This document shows positions 44,893 through 53,535 of a stretch of DNA of 64,000 nucleotides, in pieces (the first letter of the stretch is position 1; every line of letters starts with the position of its first letter). This stretch comes from Candidatus Chryseobacterium colombiense (GTDB taxonomy: Bacteria; Bacteroidota; Bacteroidia; Flavobacteriales; Weeksellaceae). The notes under the pieces are model-generated. The model ran no database searches, was not told the origin of the DNA, and worked only from the letters and a program-made list of their open reading frames with translations. The position numbers and the translations under genes were made by a program. Where the stretch lies: assembly GCA_029203185.1 (NCBI GenBank), contig CP119310.1, positions 2,046,001-2,110,000 on the forward strand, read 5' to 3'.

Positions 44893-45267
44893 ATGGCAAA
44901 ACGAAATACCATCACAAAACAGTTGATTCTGGACTCTTTAAAGAACTCAAAATCTGCTGTAAGTCAGGAAATTTTACAGAAAGAACTGGGAGAAGCCGTA
45001 GATCGTGCAACGATTTACAGAGTTTTGAATAGTTTTTGTGAAGACGGAATTGTTCACAAAATCTTAGGAGATGACGGAAAATTTTATTTTGCGTTTTGTG
45101 TAAATTGTTCGGAGAAAAAACATCAGCACAATCATTTTCATTTCAAATGCTTAACCTGCGGAAAAATCGAATGCCTGCCAAACGAAGTTGATGTAAAACT
45201 TCCGCAAGGTTATCAGTCTGCTACTTTCAATGGATTTATTTCAGGATATTGTAAAAATTGCTCTTGA
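44893..45267 (+). CDS. Fur-family transcriptional regulator
   Basis: 124 residues from ATG at 44893; a frame opening earlier at 44821 starts inside the repeat and is upstream of the promoter, so it is rejected. Winged-helix N-terminal domain with VDRATIYRVLNSFCEDGIV, then the dimerisation/metal domain with HQHNHFHFKCLTCGK and a second pair CKNC at the C-terminus (structural zinc). Family members sense Fe, Zn, Mn or peroxide; which one applies is not decidable. Divergent from the oxidoreductase, so probably its regulator. Confidence 0.87.
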   Translation: MAKRNTITKQLILDSLKNSKSAVSQEILQKELGEAVDRATIYRVLNSFCEDGIVHKILGDDGKFYFAFCVNCSEKKHQHNHFHFKCLTCGKIECLPNEVDVKLPQGYQSATFNGFISGYCKNCS

Positions 45268-45282
45268 TCAACAGAAACTAAA

Positions 45283-45308
45283 TATTAACATATAATTCAA
45301 TGTTAATA
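45283..45308. terminator. Hairpin between convergent genes
   Basis: TATTAACAT (45283-45291) and ATGTTAATA (45300-45308), 9-bp stem and 8-base loop, spanning the end of the GT39-like gene. AT-only stem with no strong T tract, so a weak terminator at best. Confidence 0.35.
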
Positions 45309-46847
45309 ACCGTTTTTCTCTTCATTAATTTCATCCTGTAATCTTTTCCTTATATCTGTTTTTGCTCCTTCGAAATTGAAAATGGTTGCTCCTTTTTCTC
45401 TTGCAAAAGGATTGGTCACTGAATCTATTATTTCAGATTTTCTGAAAAATGGACTTGTCTCCTTCAATTCATTTCTACCGTTCCCCGGTTCTTTCACCCG
45501 AATCACATTGACGTATTTTTCACTTAGATCAAACCAATTAAGATAATCCGCATTGAAAGAAACTGCTTTTACCTTCTGTTTGGAATAATAATTAATTGCT
45601 CCGGCTTGTCCGTAATTGTCACAAAGAACTAAGGTTTTCCCGGATTTTGACAGTTTTGAATATTCTTTATCCACTTTTTGAGCCATTTCTTTCCAACCCT
45701 GCATATCTGCGAAATCCTGCGGCAAAAAATGATCTTTGCCATCTTCCCAGCGAAGCAAACCGAATTTCTTATAATTTTCAGGATGCTCTACAATATATTG
45801 AGGACTTTTATTCGGGAAAGCCAGATTGTATAAAGGCAAAAACAACAAGACAGGAATTAAAATACCAACCGGCATTACAACACGTCTCTTCCAGCCTTTA
45901 TCAAAAAGACGAGCAAGAAAGACCGCACCTATGCCAATGTAGGCAGGGTAAAGTCCTATCGCATAATAATCTTTGGCCTTGAAAAATAAAAACAGTGCAA
46001 TCGTAAAAACGTATGCCCAAAACAGAAATCTGATCTTTTCGAAAGGCTTGTAAAAAATAAGGGCATAAAATCCCGCAACGATCACAAAAATCACCCCAAA
46101 GAAAAACAGAATCTGAGACTTAACAAAATTGAAACGATCGACATTCACCAGCTGTCTTTCCGAAAGCTGCTTCATATGAAGAATGACCGGAAAATTATTA
46201 TGATACTGCCATAAAATATTAGGCAAAATAATCAGCAAAGCTAATAATGCAGCAAAGTACAAATGCTTTTGAAGGAAAATTTTACGTTGTTGGGTTATCA
46301 ACATCGCCGGAATTAATCCTAAAACCGAAAATGCAATATTGTATTTATTCAGAAAACCTATCCCGAAAATGATGGCTGCAATGTAAAGCCATTTTATTTT
46401 TTCCGAGTTGAAATATTTAATTAAAGCATAATACAACATTGTCCAAAGCAAAACTTCGAGAGACGTCGGCTGGAAAAGCATATTCAAACGAAGTAAAACT
46501 GATAATAAAATTCCGGTTGAAGCTAAAATCTGAGCATAGAAATTTCCTTTTAACTCCTCGACAATTTTCCAGACAGCAACAATTGTTAAAGCTCCGAACA
46601 GTGCAGGAAAAAACTTAACCCAAAATAAAGAATTGCCTAAAAATTTAACAATAAAAGCTAACCAAGAATTTACAGGCGGAACCGATAAATATCCCCAAGC
46701 TAAATGATCGCCTTGGTCCAGGTGTAAATATTCGTCGCGGTGGAGTTCGTATTCAGGATCGATTATAGAATATTGCAGGATGAATTTTGCCAAAACAAAA
46801 AGGAAAAGGATCAGATATTCTTTTTTCATAAAAATGGTTTGCTTCAT
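45303..46847 (-). CDS. ArnT/GT39-like membrane glycosyltransferase
   Basis: 514 residues; a second Met at 46829 is an equally good start. About ten TM segments. The first periplasmic loop carries the acidic DPEYELHRDEYLHLDQGDH, matching the catalytic D/E loop of polyprenyl-phosphate-sugar transferases (PMT/ArnT superfamily); a soluble periplasmic domain forms the last ~150 residues. It would move a sugar from undecaprenyl phosphate onto a protein, lipid A or other glycan. Monocistronic and convergent with the Fur-family gene. The acceptor is unknown. Confidence 0.8.
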   Translation of the reverse strand: MKQTIFMKKEYLILFLFVLAKFILQYSIIDPEYELHRDEYLHLDQGDHLAWGYLSVPPVNSWLAFIVKFLGNSLFWVKFFPALFGALTIVAVWKIVEELKGNFYAQILASTGILLSVLLRLNMLFQPTSLEVLLWTMLYYALIKYFNSEKIKWLYIAAIIFGIGFLNKYNIAFSVLGLIPAMLITQQRKIFLQKHLYFAALLALLIILPNILWQYHNNFPVILHMKQLSERQLVNVDRFNFVKSQILFFFGVIFVIVAGFYALIFYKPFEKIRFLFWAYVFTIALFLFFKAKDYYAIGLYPAYIGIGAVFLARLFDKGWKRRVVMPVGILIPVLLFLPLYNLAFPNKSPQYIVEHPENYKKFGLLRWEDGKDHFLPQDFADMQGWKEMAQKVDKEYSKLSKSGKTLVLCDNYGQAGAINYYSKQKVKAVSFNADYLNWFDLSEKYVNVIRVKEPGNGRNELKETSPFFRKSEIIDSVTNPFAREKGATIFNFEGAKTDIRKRLQDEINEEKNGY

Positions 46848-46959
46848 AAAAGTAAGACATTTCAGAATAAGGTTTTATTACTTCTTTTCACACTATATTT
46901 CAAAATAAATACAAATAGTATTTTAATATCACTATTTTTCTGATAATAAAACAATTTTA

Positions 46960-46992
46960 AAAAAAAAATCCTGAGCAAAAATATCTCAGGAT
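46960..46992 (-). terminator. Terminator of the exporter operon
   Basis: ATCCTGAG (46968-46975) and CTCAGGAT (46985-46992), 8-bp stem, followed on the minus strand by a run of ten T. It lies 30 bases after the adaptor gene stop. Confidence 0.85.
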
Positions 46993-47022
46993 CACAGTTT
47001 AAAAATTTATAGTGTTAGTTTA

Positions 47023-48225
47023 CTATTTTTTTGATTTTTCTTTAAGCTCTTCTTTGTCTTTATCTGACGGGTTCCAAACTTTCACTTCAGAATTCTGGTC
47101 AATTCCTGATCCTGGAAGAACCTGAACATTAATCCCATCGCTTGCTCCCAGTTTAACGTATGTCTTTTTAAATTTTCCGTCTTTTTGTTTCACTTCTACA
47201 AAAGGAACATCTTTTCCATTCTTCTTTTCATATTGAACTAGAGATTCATCCAATAATAAAGCATTTTTCTGAGAGTTCAGTACAATTTCCCCATTCGCTG
47301 AGAAACCGGCTCTGATATATTCATTGTTCGGGTTTTGAACATCTCCTTCCACAGGAAATTTTATTGTCCCACTCGTATCTTTTCCTTTAGGAGCAATCAT
47401 AGTAAGTTTGCCTGGAAAAGTTTTGTTTTGTAAAGCACCAATTATGATATTCATGCTCATTCCCTGTTTTAATTTTCCAGCCTGAGCTTCGTCAATTTCC
47501 CCCTGGAAAATCAAAGAATTAAGATCTGCAATAGAACAAATTGTTGTACCTGCGTTGAAAGAGTTGGCTTCAATTACCTGGCTTCCTACTTTTACAGGCA
47601 CTTCAAGTACTGTTCCTGAAGCTTTTGAACGGATCTGTGTCGTTGCTAAACCTTGTAATTCAGGTGTTGAACCTGTTTTTGCGATCTGTAATGCTTTTTG
47701 TGCAGTTACTAAAGCCTGTTGAGCATTTTTAAGCGTTTGCTCCTGAGAATACAATTGTTGTTGCGCATTTAAATAATCTTGCTTTGAAACTACTCCTTGA
47801 TTATACAATTTGGCCTGCATATCAAATTGCTTTCTCATATTATCTACGTTCAACTTTGCATTGCTAATCTGAAGTTGTTGATTACTCACATTCTGCTGTG
47901 CACTGTTCACATCAGAAAGATTGGGAACAATTCTTACCGTTGCAATCAATTGTCCTACTTCCACTTTATCTCCTTCATCTACCAAGATTTTATCAATGAT
48001 TCCTGCAATATTCGGTTTGATTTCAATTTCTTCTTTCGGAACAATTTTTCCGGTTGCCATCACTTTATCATCCATATTCTGAATGGTAGGTTTACGAGTA
48101 AGGAAAGCCTCGCTCTCTTTAGAATTCGATTTCACCAAATACCCGATTCCCGAGAATAAAGCCACTGCAAATAAAAGCCCCAAGAAAATGTAAATGGCTT
48201 TTTTCCAAGTGAATTTCTTTTTCAT
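47023..48225 (-). CDS. HlyD/MacA-like periplasmic adaptor subunit
   Basis: 400 residues. N-terminal TM (about 10-30), a lipoyl-like half (VDEGDKVEVGQLIATV), a coiled-coil hairpin (about 115-185, rich in Q, N, A; SAQQNVSNQQLQISNAK), the second lipoyl half (SGTVLEVPVKVGSQV), then beta-barrel and membrane-proximal domains. It bridges the inner-membrane ABC part to an outer-membrane TolC-like channel, which is not in the window. Last gene of a four-gene set with two permeases and an ATPase. Confidence 0.9.
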   Translation of the reverse strand: MKKKFTWKKAIYIFLGLLFAVALFSGIGYLVKSNSKESEAFLTRKPTIQNMDDKVMATGKIVPKEEIEIKPNIAGIIDKILVDEGDKVEVGQLIATVRIVPNLSDVNSAQQNVSNQQLQISNAKLNVDNMRKQFDMQAKLYNQGVVSKQDYLNAQQQLYSQEQTLKNAQQALVTAQKALQIAKTGSTPELQGLATTQIRSKASGTVLEVPVKVGSQVIEANSFNAGTTICSIADLNSLIFQGEIDEAQAGKLKQGMSMNIIIGALQNKTFPGKLTMIAPKGKDTSGTIKFPVEGDVQNPNNEYIRAGFSANGEIVLNSQKNALLLDESLVQYEKKNGKDVPFVEVKQKDGKFKKTYVKLGASDGINVQVLPGSGIDQNSEVKVWNPSDKDKEELKEKSKK

Positions 48226-48316
48226 ATGTATAGTTTATTTTTTAAATTTTATTAAAAATTGAAAAATTCAAGATTACTTTTTTATTATCAAATTTTCAAA
48301 TTGATTCATTTTCAAA

Positions 48317-49585
48317 TTATTCCGTTCTTAAAGCTTCAATAGGTCTTATTTTTACAGCCCTCTGTGCCGGAATCATTCCGATGATTAATCCCAGAATAAC
48401 CATTACCGCCATTGCCGCGAAAACGTTTCCGTAATTTACTGTCGGATTATAAAACGGAAAGGAATCCTGTCCCTTTGTAGCAATATCTAAAATCATTAAT
48501 ACAAAAATCCCCGACATGAATCCGAGCAATCCGGATGAAAGCGTGATGACCACACTCTCCAGCAAAATCTGGTTTCTTACTTCAGAAGGTTTTGCTCCTA
48601 AAGCTCTTCTGATCCCAATTTCTTTAGTTCTTTCTTTTACCGTAATTAAAAGAATATTTGAGATGGCAATTACTCCCGCAAGAATCGTTAATGTTCCTAC
48701 AATAATCGTTAAAAGCTGCATTCCCGATAAAAATCCTGTCAGTTTTTTAAATTCTTTTCCAAGATTAAAAGTTCCGAAAGCATTCGTATCATCCGGCGAT
48801 ACATTATTTTTGGATTTCAACTGTTGCCTTACTTTTTCCTCCACTTTATTTACATCCGCATTTGGCTTGCTTACAATAGCGAAAAAATCTACTTTATCAC
48901 CGTTGTTATACATTTTTGTAAAAGTTGAAAGCGGGATAAAAACCGTTTGATCATTTTCCATTCCTCCTCCTTTTTTCACTCTGAAAACTCCAATCACATT
49001 AAAGAAAATACCTTTGATATTAATGGATTTTCCTAATGGATTTTCATTCTTTTTAGCATCGAAAAAGTTTTTGTAAACTTCTTCTCCAATGACTACAACA
49101 TTTTTATTTTGCGAAATATCCGCATCGTTGAGATATCTTCCGAATATTAATTTTTTCTCTGAAATTTTATTTCCCAAAGGATAATCGCCATTTAAAGTAT
49201 AGGTAGCTGATTTTCCGTTTCTGGACATTTGCTCTCCTGCATTTCCAAAGTTTCCTCTTGAATTCTGTGGAGAAATGTAATCTATTTCCGGAATTTTCCT
49301 TTTCAATATTTCAATATCTTCAAGCTTCAGATGAACCTGTCTTCCTTTAGGAAAACCGTCGTAAGGAATCGATGTATTCTGAGCCCAAAGGAAAATAGAG
49401 TTTGTTGCAAATCCCGAAAACAATTTATCGAAACCGTTTTCCATTCCTTTTGCCGCCCCAAGCAAACTTACATACAAAAACATACCCCAACCCACACCAA
49501 TCATGGTAAGGAATGTTCGAAGCTTATTATTCCTCAATGAATAATAAATTTCCTGCCAAGTATCTTTTTTAAATATTATGTTCAC
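48317..49585 (-). CDS. MacB-type ABC exporter permease A
   Basis: 422 residues. Four TM segments: one at about 22-45 and three after 285 (LLTIIVGTLTILAGVIAIS, GLLGFMSGIFVLMIL, VFAAMAVMVILGLIIGMIP), with a large periplasmic MacB-PCD domain between. KERTKEIGIRRALGAKP is the coupling-helix motif that contacts the ATPase. It is paralogous to the next permease, and the pair probably forms a heterodimer. Spacing to the neighbours is 91 and 50 bases. Confidence 0.9.
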   Translation of the reverse strand: MNIIFKKDTWQEIYYSLRNNKLRTFLTMIGVGWGMFLYVSLLGAAKGMENGFDKLFSGFATNSIFLWAQNTSIPYDGFPKGRQVHLKLEDIEILKRKIPEIDYISPQNSRGNFGNAGEQMSRNGKSATYTLNGDYPLGNKISEKKLIFGRYLNDADISQNKNVVVIGEEVYKNFFDAKKNENPLGKSINIKGIFFNVIGVFRVKKGGGMENDQTVFIPLSTFTKMYNNGDKVDFFAIVSKPNADVNKVEEKVRQQLKSKNNVSPDDTNAFGTFNLGKEFKKLTGFLSGMQLLTIIVGTLTILAGVIAISNILLITVKERTKEIGIRRALGAKPSEVRNQILLESVVITLSSGLLGFMSGIFVLMILDIATKGQDSFPFYNPTVNYGNVFAAMAVMVILGLIIGMIPAQRAVKIRPIEALRTE

Positions 49586-49635
49586 TTTATTTAATTATTA
49601 ATGATGAAATTATTAATGATCACTTTCAGCCTGAA

Positions 49636-50865
49636 TTATTCCGTTCTTAATGCTTCAATCGGTTTAATTCTTGATGCTCTGTATGCCGGTACAAACCCTG
49701 CAATCAATCCTGAAAAAACCAGCGCAACAAACGCCATAATAATCGTTCCCCATCCTACGCTCGGACTTTTAATAAAGTATTCTTCGAGATTATTTCCGAT
49801 TAAATTTAAAGCTAAAACACCCAGTCCTACTCCCACAAATCCTGAAACTACTGTTATCACAACGCTTTCCTGAACAATCAGAGCAACAATACTTCTCGGT
49901 TTTGCACCAATAGCCTTTCGAACCCCTATTTCTTTAGTTCTTTCTTTTACGATGTAAACCATGATGTTACTGATCCCGATAATCCCAGCCAACAATGTCC
50001 CCATACCTATAAATCCTACAATCGCCGTAAGAACGGCCATAAAAGTAAATGTATCATTCATGTTTTTAGCATTATTCCAGACTCTTACACCATTTTCGTC
50101 ATTAGGAGAAACATTTTTTCTGGCCTTTAATCTTTCTTTTAATTCGTCTCCATATTTTATAGCTTCCTCCGGACTTAATTTATCATTATAAGCGATATAA
50201 TTTATGCTAACCGTATCAGAACCTTTTTTCATTTGCTGCAAAGTCGTGATAGGAACTGTAATATGTCTTTCATCCCAGTCACCGCCGTCATCAGAGAAAA
50301 CACCTACCACCTTAAACATTGTACCGTTTATATTTAATTCTTTCCCAACCGGACTTCCATTTTTAATTAAATCTCTTTGCACCATTCTTCCGATTACGGC
50401 AACATTCTGCTTTCTTTCCAAATCTGTCGGCGTCAGATAACGCCCGTCCAACATTTTCCGGTTTTCGATGATTTTCTCTTCAGGCTGAGCTCCATTAATC
50501 TGATAATTCCCGCTTTCTTTACCATATTTAACTAATAAGTTCGCGGTATATCTTGGTGTAGAGCTTCCTACTTTTTCTTTATCTACATTCACCAGGAAAT
50601 CGTAGTCAGAATTATTCATCGTGACAATTCTGTCAGATTGAAGTCCTTTATAGGCAATGGTTGTTTTTCCTGTAACGATTGAAATCAGATTCTGGGCATC
50701 TCTCGCAAAGCCTTGTGTAAAGGCGTTCTGAAGTCCCGTTCCGATTCCGAAAAGCACAATAAAAATAAATAACCCTAAAGCCACGGTAAAACCGGAAAGC
50801 ACCGTTCGCAATACATTACTGCGAATGGAACTGAATATTTCCTGCCAACGATCTAGGTCGAACAT
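49636..50865 (-). CDS. MacB-type ABC exporter permease B
   Basis: 409 residues with the same layout as permease A: TM at about 20-42, periplasmic MacB-PCD domain (about 50-270), then three TM segments. KERTKEIGVRKAIGAKP is the coupling motif, and both permeases end RIKPIEALRTE or RIRPIEALRTE. Sequence divergence between the two suggests distinct roles in one asymmetric transporter, unlike MacB, where one fused protein forms a homodimer. Confidence 0.9.
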   Translation of the reverse strand: MFDLDRWQEIFSSIRSNVLRTVLSGFTVALGLFIFIVLFGIGTGLQNAFTQGFARDAQNLISIVTGKTTIAYKGLQSDRIVTMNNSDYDFLVNVDKEKVGSSTPRYTANLLVKYGKESGNYQINGAQPEEKIIENRKMLDGRYLTPTDLERKQNVAVIGRMVQRDLIKNGSPVGKELNINGTMFKVVGVFSDDGGDWDERHITVPITTLQQMKKGSDTVSINYIAYNDKLSPEEAIKYGDELKERLKARKNVSPNDENGVRVWNNAKNMNDTFTFMAVLTAIVGFIGMGTLLAGIIGISNIMVYIVKERTKEIGVRKAIGAKPRSIVALIVQESVVITVVSGFVGVGLGVLALNLIGNNLEEYFIKSPSVGWGTIIMAFVALVFSGLIAGFVPAYRASRIKPIEALRTE

Positions 50866-50957
50866 TTTTTTATTATTAAAAGATTAAAAAATTGAAATAT
50901 TAAAGCATTATTACTGACTTTAATATTCAAGCTCTTTCATTGTTGAGTTTAAATAAT

Positions 50958-51647
50958 CTATAAAACAATTTGTTTTATAAATGCATCACTTTCTATAATC
51001 CCGTCACGCAGAATAACATTTCTCTTCGTTTGCGCAGCTACATCAGGTTCGTGCGTTACAACAATGATTGTTTTTCCTTCATTGTTAATATCCTGAAGAA
51101 GCTTCATAATATCGTGCGTCGTTTTAGAATCTAAAGCTCCAGTAGGTTCATCTGCCAAAACGACTTTGGGATTTGTGATCAGAGCTCTCGCAATAGCAAC
51201 TCTTTGTTTTTGCCCCCCGGAAAGCTCATTCGGAAGGTGATTCGCCCACTGAGCCAACCCTACTTTTTCCAAATATTCCATAGCTTTCTGATTTCTCTCT
51301 TTTCTCGGTACATTCTGATAATATAAAGGAAGTGCCACATTATCTAATGCAGTTTTGTAGCCGATCAAATTAAAAGATTGAAAAATAAATCCTAAAAACT
51401 TACTTCTATATTCCGCAGCCTTCACTTCAGACAAGTGCTCAATAGGAACACCATCCAATTCATAAGTCCCCGAATCTTTTTCATCCAAAATACCGATGAT
51501 ATTAAGAAGAGTAGATTTTCCGGAACCAGAGCTTCCCATAATAGAAACAAATTCCCCTTCCTCAATATTCAGATTGATTCCCTTGAGAACGTGCAGTTTA
51601 CTCTTACCCGTATCGTATGACTTATGTAAATTTTGAATTACTAACAT
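50958..51647 (-). CDS. MacB/LolD-like ABC transporter ATPase
   Basis: 229 residues. Walker A GSSGSGKST at 38-46, Q-loop FIFQSFNLI, signature LSGGQKQR near 141, Walker B VVLADEPTGALD, and the H-loop VTHEPD. It powers the two MacB-type permeases downstream. First gene of the four-gene exporter operon. The substrate may be a small molecule, peptide or lipoprotein-related. Confidence 0.93.
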   Translation of the reverse strand: MLVIQNLHKSYDTGKSKLHVLKGINLNIEEGEFVSIMGSSGSGKSTLLNIIGILDEKDSGTYELDGVPIEHLSEVKAAEYRSKFLGFIFQSFNLIGYKTALDNVALPLYYQNVPRKERNQKAMEYLEKVGLAQWANHLPNELSGGQKQRVAIARALITNPKVVLADEPTGALDSKTTHDIMKLLQDINNEGKTIIVVTHEPDVAAQTKRNVILRDGIIESDAFIKQIVL

Positions 51648-52076
51648 TAAGTGATTTCATTTAGTTTTATTATAAGTAGGAGATATTTTTATTTTGTTAC
51701 AAGAATTACAATTAATTAAAATATTTCTCTGTTTAATATTTAAAAAACTAAAAACCAATCATTTAAAATAAAACGTTTAATTAAAAGCATCACAAAACAT
51801 TTAATTTCATAAGCTAAGTATCTCGAAACCAATGATAGAGCAGGTTCCTAACAAATGTGGAAAACTTTTACCTTTAAAATTCAAACATTTAAGCTTTTCC
51901 CCTTTCAAAATAGATTGTCGTTTTCTAACTTTGTGCTTCGCAGGTCACAAGAGATGAAGGAAAATTCAGGTGGATAAGTTTACCAAGCAACCATTTGACA
52001 ATCAATCCATTATTTATTTCTTGAATGTTATTCACACGGATCGTTTTTTGTAAATTTTTAAAGACATTATTTTAAT
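51648..52076. other. Divergent intergenic region upstream of nrdB
   Basis: 429 bases between the ABC exporter operon (leftward) and nrdB (rightward), with no credible gene. It contains a -7-like element at 51926-51933, which would give nrdB a leader of roughly 140 bases. I recognised no riboswitch class and no clear NrdR-type box. Confidence 0.6.
51926..51933 (+). promoter_or_regulatory. Putative -7 promoter element of the nrd operon
   Basis: TAACTTTG matches TAnnTTTG. It lies 143 bases upstream of the nrdB ATG. No -33 TTG at the usual distance (the nearest is 8 bases away), so confidence is moderate. Confidence 0.4.
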
Positions 52077-53051
52077 ATGGGAATTTTTGATAAAAGAGTA
52101 AGTTATAAACCATTTGAATATCCGGAGGTTCTTCAATTTGTAGAAGCGATCAACAAATCGTTTTGGGTACATTCGGAAGTAGACTTTACTGCAGATGTTC
52201 AGGATTTTCATTCACAACTTGAACCTCACGAAAAGCATGCAGTAAAAAACGCATTGTTGGCCATTGCACAGATTGAGGTATCAGTAAAGACATTCTGGGG
52301 AAATCTGTACAACCACCTTCCAAAGCCTGAATTTAACGGTCTGGGAGCAACTTTTGCAGAATGTGAATTCCGTCACTCGGAAGCTTACTCAAGACTTTTG
52401 GAAGTCTTAGGATATAATGAAGAATTTTCAAACGTAATAGAAATTCCTGCTGTAAAAAAGAGAATTGACTTTCTGTCAAACGTTTTGAAACACGCTAATT
52501 CTGCAACACCTAAAGAATATGTATCTTCTCTTTTATTATTCAGCATTCTGATTGAAAACGTTTCGCTTTTCTCTCAATTTGCGATTATCCTTTCTTTCAC
52601 AAGATTTAAAGGATACATGAAGAACGTTTCCAATATCATCGCCTGGACTTCTGTAGACGAGCAGATTCACGCCAATGCAGGAATCTATTTAATCAACAAA
52701 ATCCGTGAGGAGCAACCTGATTTATTAACGGATTCAGATATCGAAGATATTTATACTTTGGTTGATCAGTCCGTAGAACTGGAAGGCGAAATCCTTGACT
52801 GGATCTTCGAATTAGGTGAATTAAGCGTTTTCTCAAAAGAAGACCTATTAAACTTCATGAAATACCGTGTTGATGACAGCTTAAAGAAAATCAACATGAG
52901 AACAAAATACAACGTTTCTCCGGAACAATACAGACCAATGGTTTGGTTCGAAGAAGAAGTATTTGCTAACTCTATGGATGATTTCTTTGCAAAAAGACCG
53001 GTAGATTACACGAAACACGATAAGAGTATTACTGCGAACGATCTTTTCTAG
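52077..53051 (+). CDS. nrdB: Ribonucleotide reductase beta subunit (class Id-like)
   Basis: 324 residues. Metal ligands are visible at E67, E97, H100, E160, E195 and H198, with Y104 after HSEA. The E67/E97/H100/Y104 numbering agrees with what I recall for the dimanganese class Id enzyme of Flavobacterium johnsoniae, where no stable tyrosyl radical is formed and superoxide does the activation. No nrdI lies nearby, consistent with class Id. It supplies the radical to NrdA, encoded two genes on. The class assignment is from residue pattern and memory, not alignment. Confidence 0.92.
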   Translation: MGIFDKRVSYKPFEYPEVLQFVEAINKSFWVHSEVDFTADVQDFHSQLEPHEKHAVKNALLAIAQIEVSVKTFWGNLYNHLPKPEFNGLGATFAECEFRHSEAYSRLLEVLGYNEEFSNVIEIPAVKKRIDFLSNVLKHANSATPKEYVSSLLLFSILIENVSLFSQFAIILSFTRFKGYMKNVSNIIAWTSVDEQIHANAGIYLINKIREEQPDLLTDSDIEDIYTLVDQSVELEGEILDWIFELGELSVFSKEDLLNFMKYRVDDSLKKINMRTKYNVSPEQYRPMVWFEEEVFANSMDDFFAKRPVDYTKHDKSITANDLF

Positions 53052-53103
53052 TTTTAGAAAAAGCGCGAGCGAAGCGAGCGTCAAAGCAGTTAGTATTAGT
53101 GAT

Positions 53104-53161
53104 GTCATGCTGAGCGAAGTCGAAGTATCTCTAAAAAAGATTCCTCGTTCCTCGGAATGAC
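53104..53161. repeat. Dispersed palindromic intergenic element
   Basis: 58 bases with imperfect terminal inverted ends GTCATGCTGAG and CTCGGAATGAC. The sequence (GTCATGCTGAGCGAAGTCGA at the left end) is of a kind I recall as recurring many times in Bacteroidota genomes, like a REP or MITE. It sits between nrdB and the small gene in the nrd operon, next to a GCGAGCGAAGCGAGCG tract at about 53066-53080. Confidence 0.7.
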
Positions 53162-53188
53162 AAAAGCCATCAAAAACAAACACAAAAC

Positions 53189-53476
53189 ATGATTAATGTA
53201 CTCGTAACCTATACCGTAAAACCGGAATTCGTTTCAGAAAACAAGGCGAATATTCAGAAGTTTTTGGATGATTTCAAAAAATTAGACCAGAACAATTTTG
53301 AGTATAAAGTATATCTGAAAGAAGATGGCGTTACATTTTTACATTCTTCAAACTATATCAATGAAGAGGTACAGCATGAGGTTTTGAACGTTCCATCTTT
53401 TAAAGAATTTCAAAGATTAAGAGATGAAAGCGGATTGAACGGTTCGCATAAAGTAGAAATTTTACAATCAATATAA
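53189..53476 (+). CDS. Small ABM-type (antibiotic biosynthesis monooxygenase-like) protein
   Basis: 95 residues, ferredoxin-like dimeric alpha/beta fold: begins MINVLVTYTVKPEF, then a helix (NKANIQKFLDDFKKL), FEYKVYLKEDGVTFLH, and a C-terminal helix with FKEFQRLRDESGL. This matches the ABM/quinol monooxygenase fold in size and strand pattern. It lies between nrdB and nrdA, 59 bases before the nrdA start, so probably co-transcribed. Its role in nucleotide reduction, if any, is unknown. Confidence 0.7.
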   Translation: MINVLVTYTVKPEFVSENKANIQKFLDDFKKLDQNNFEYKVYLKEDGVTFLHSSNYINEEVQHEVLNVPSFKEFQRLRDESGLNGSHKVEILQSI

Positions 53477-53535
53477 AACAACAACAAAATTCCTGAGTGT
53501 GTAAAAGCATTCAGGAATTCGAAAATATAAAGACT

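Noticed and set aside
53497..53535. GTG start for nrdA 13 codons upstream
   Set aside because: The ATG at 53536 is followed by the expected NrdA N-terminus; the extension has no family support.
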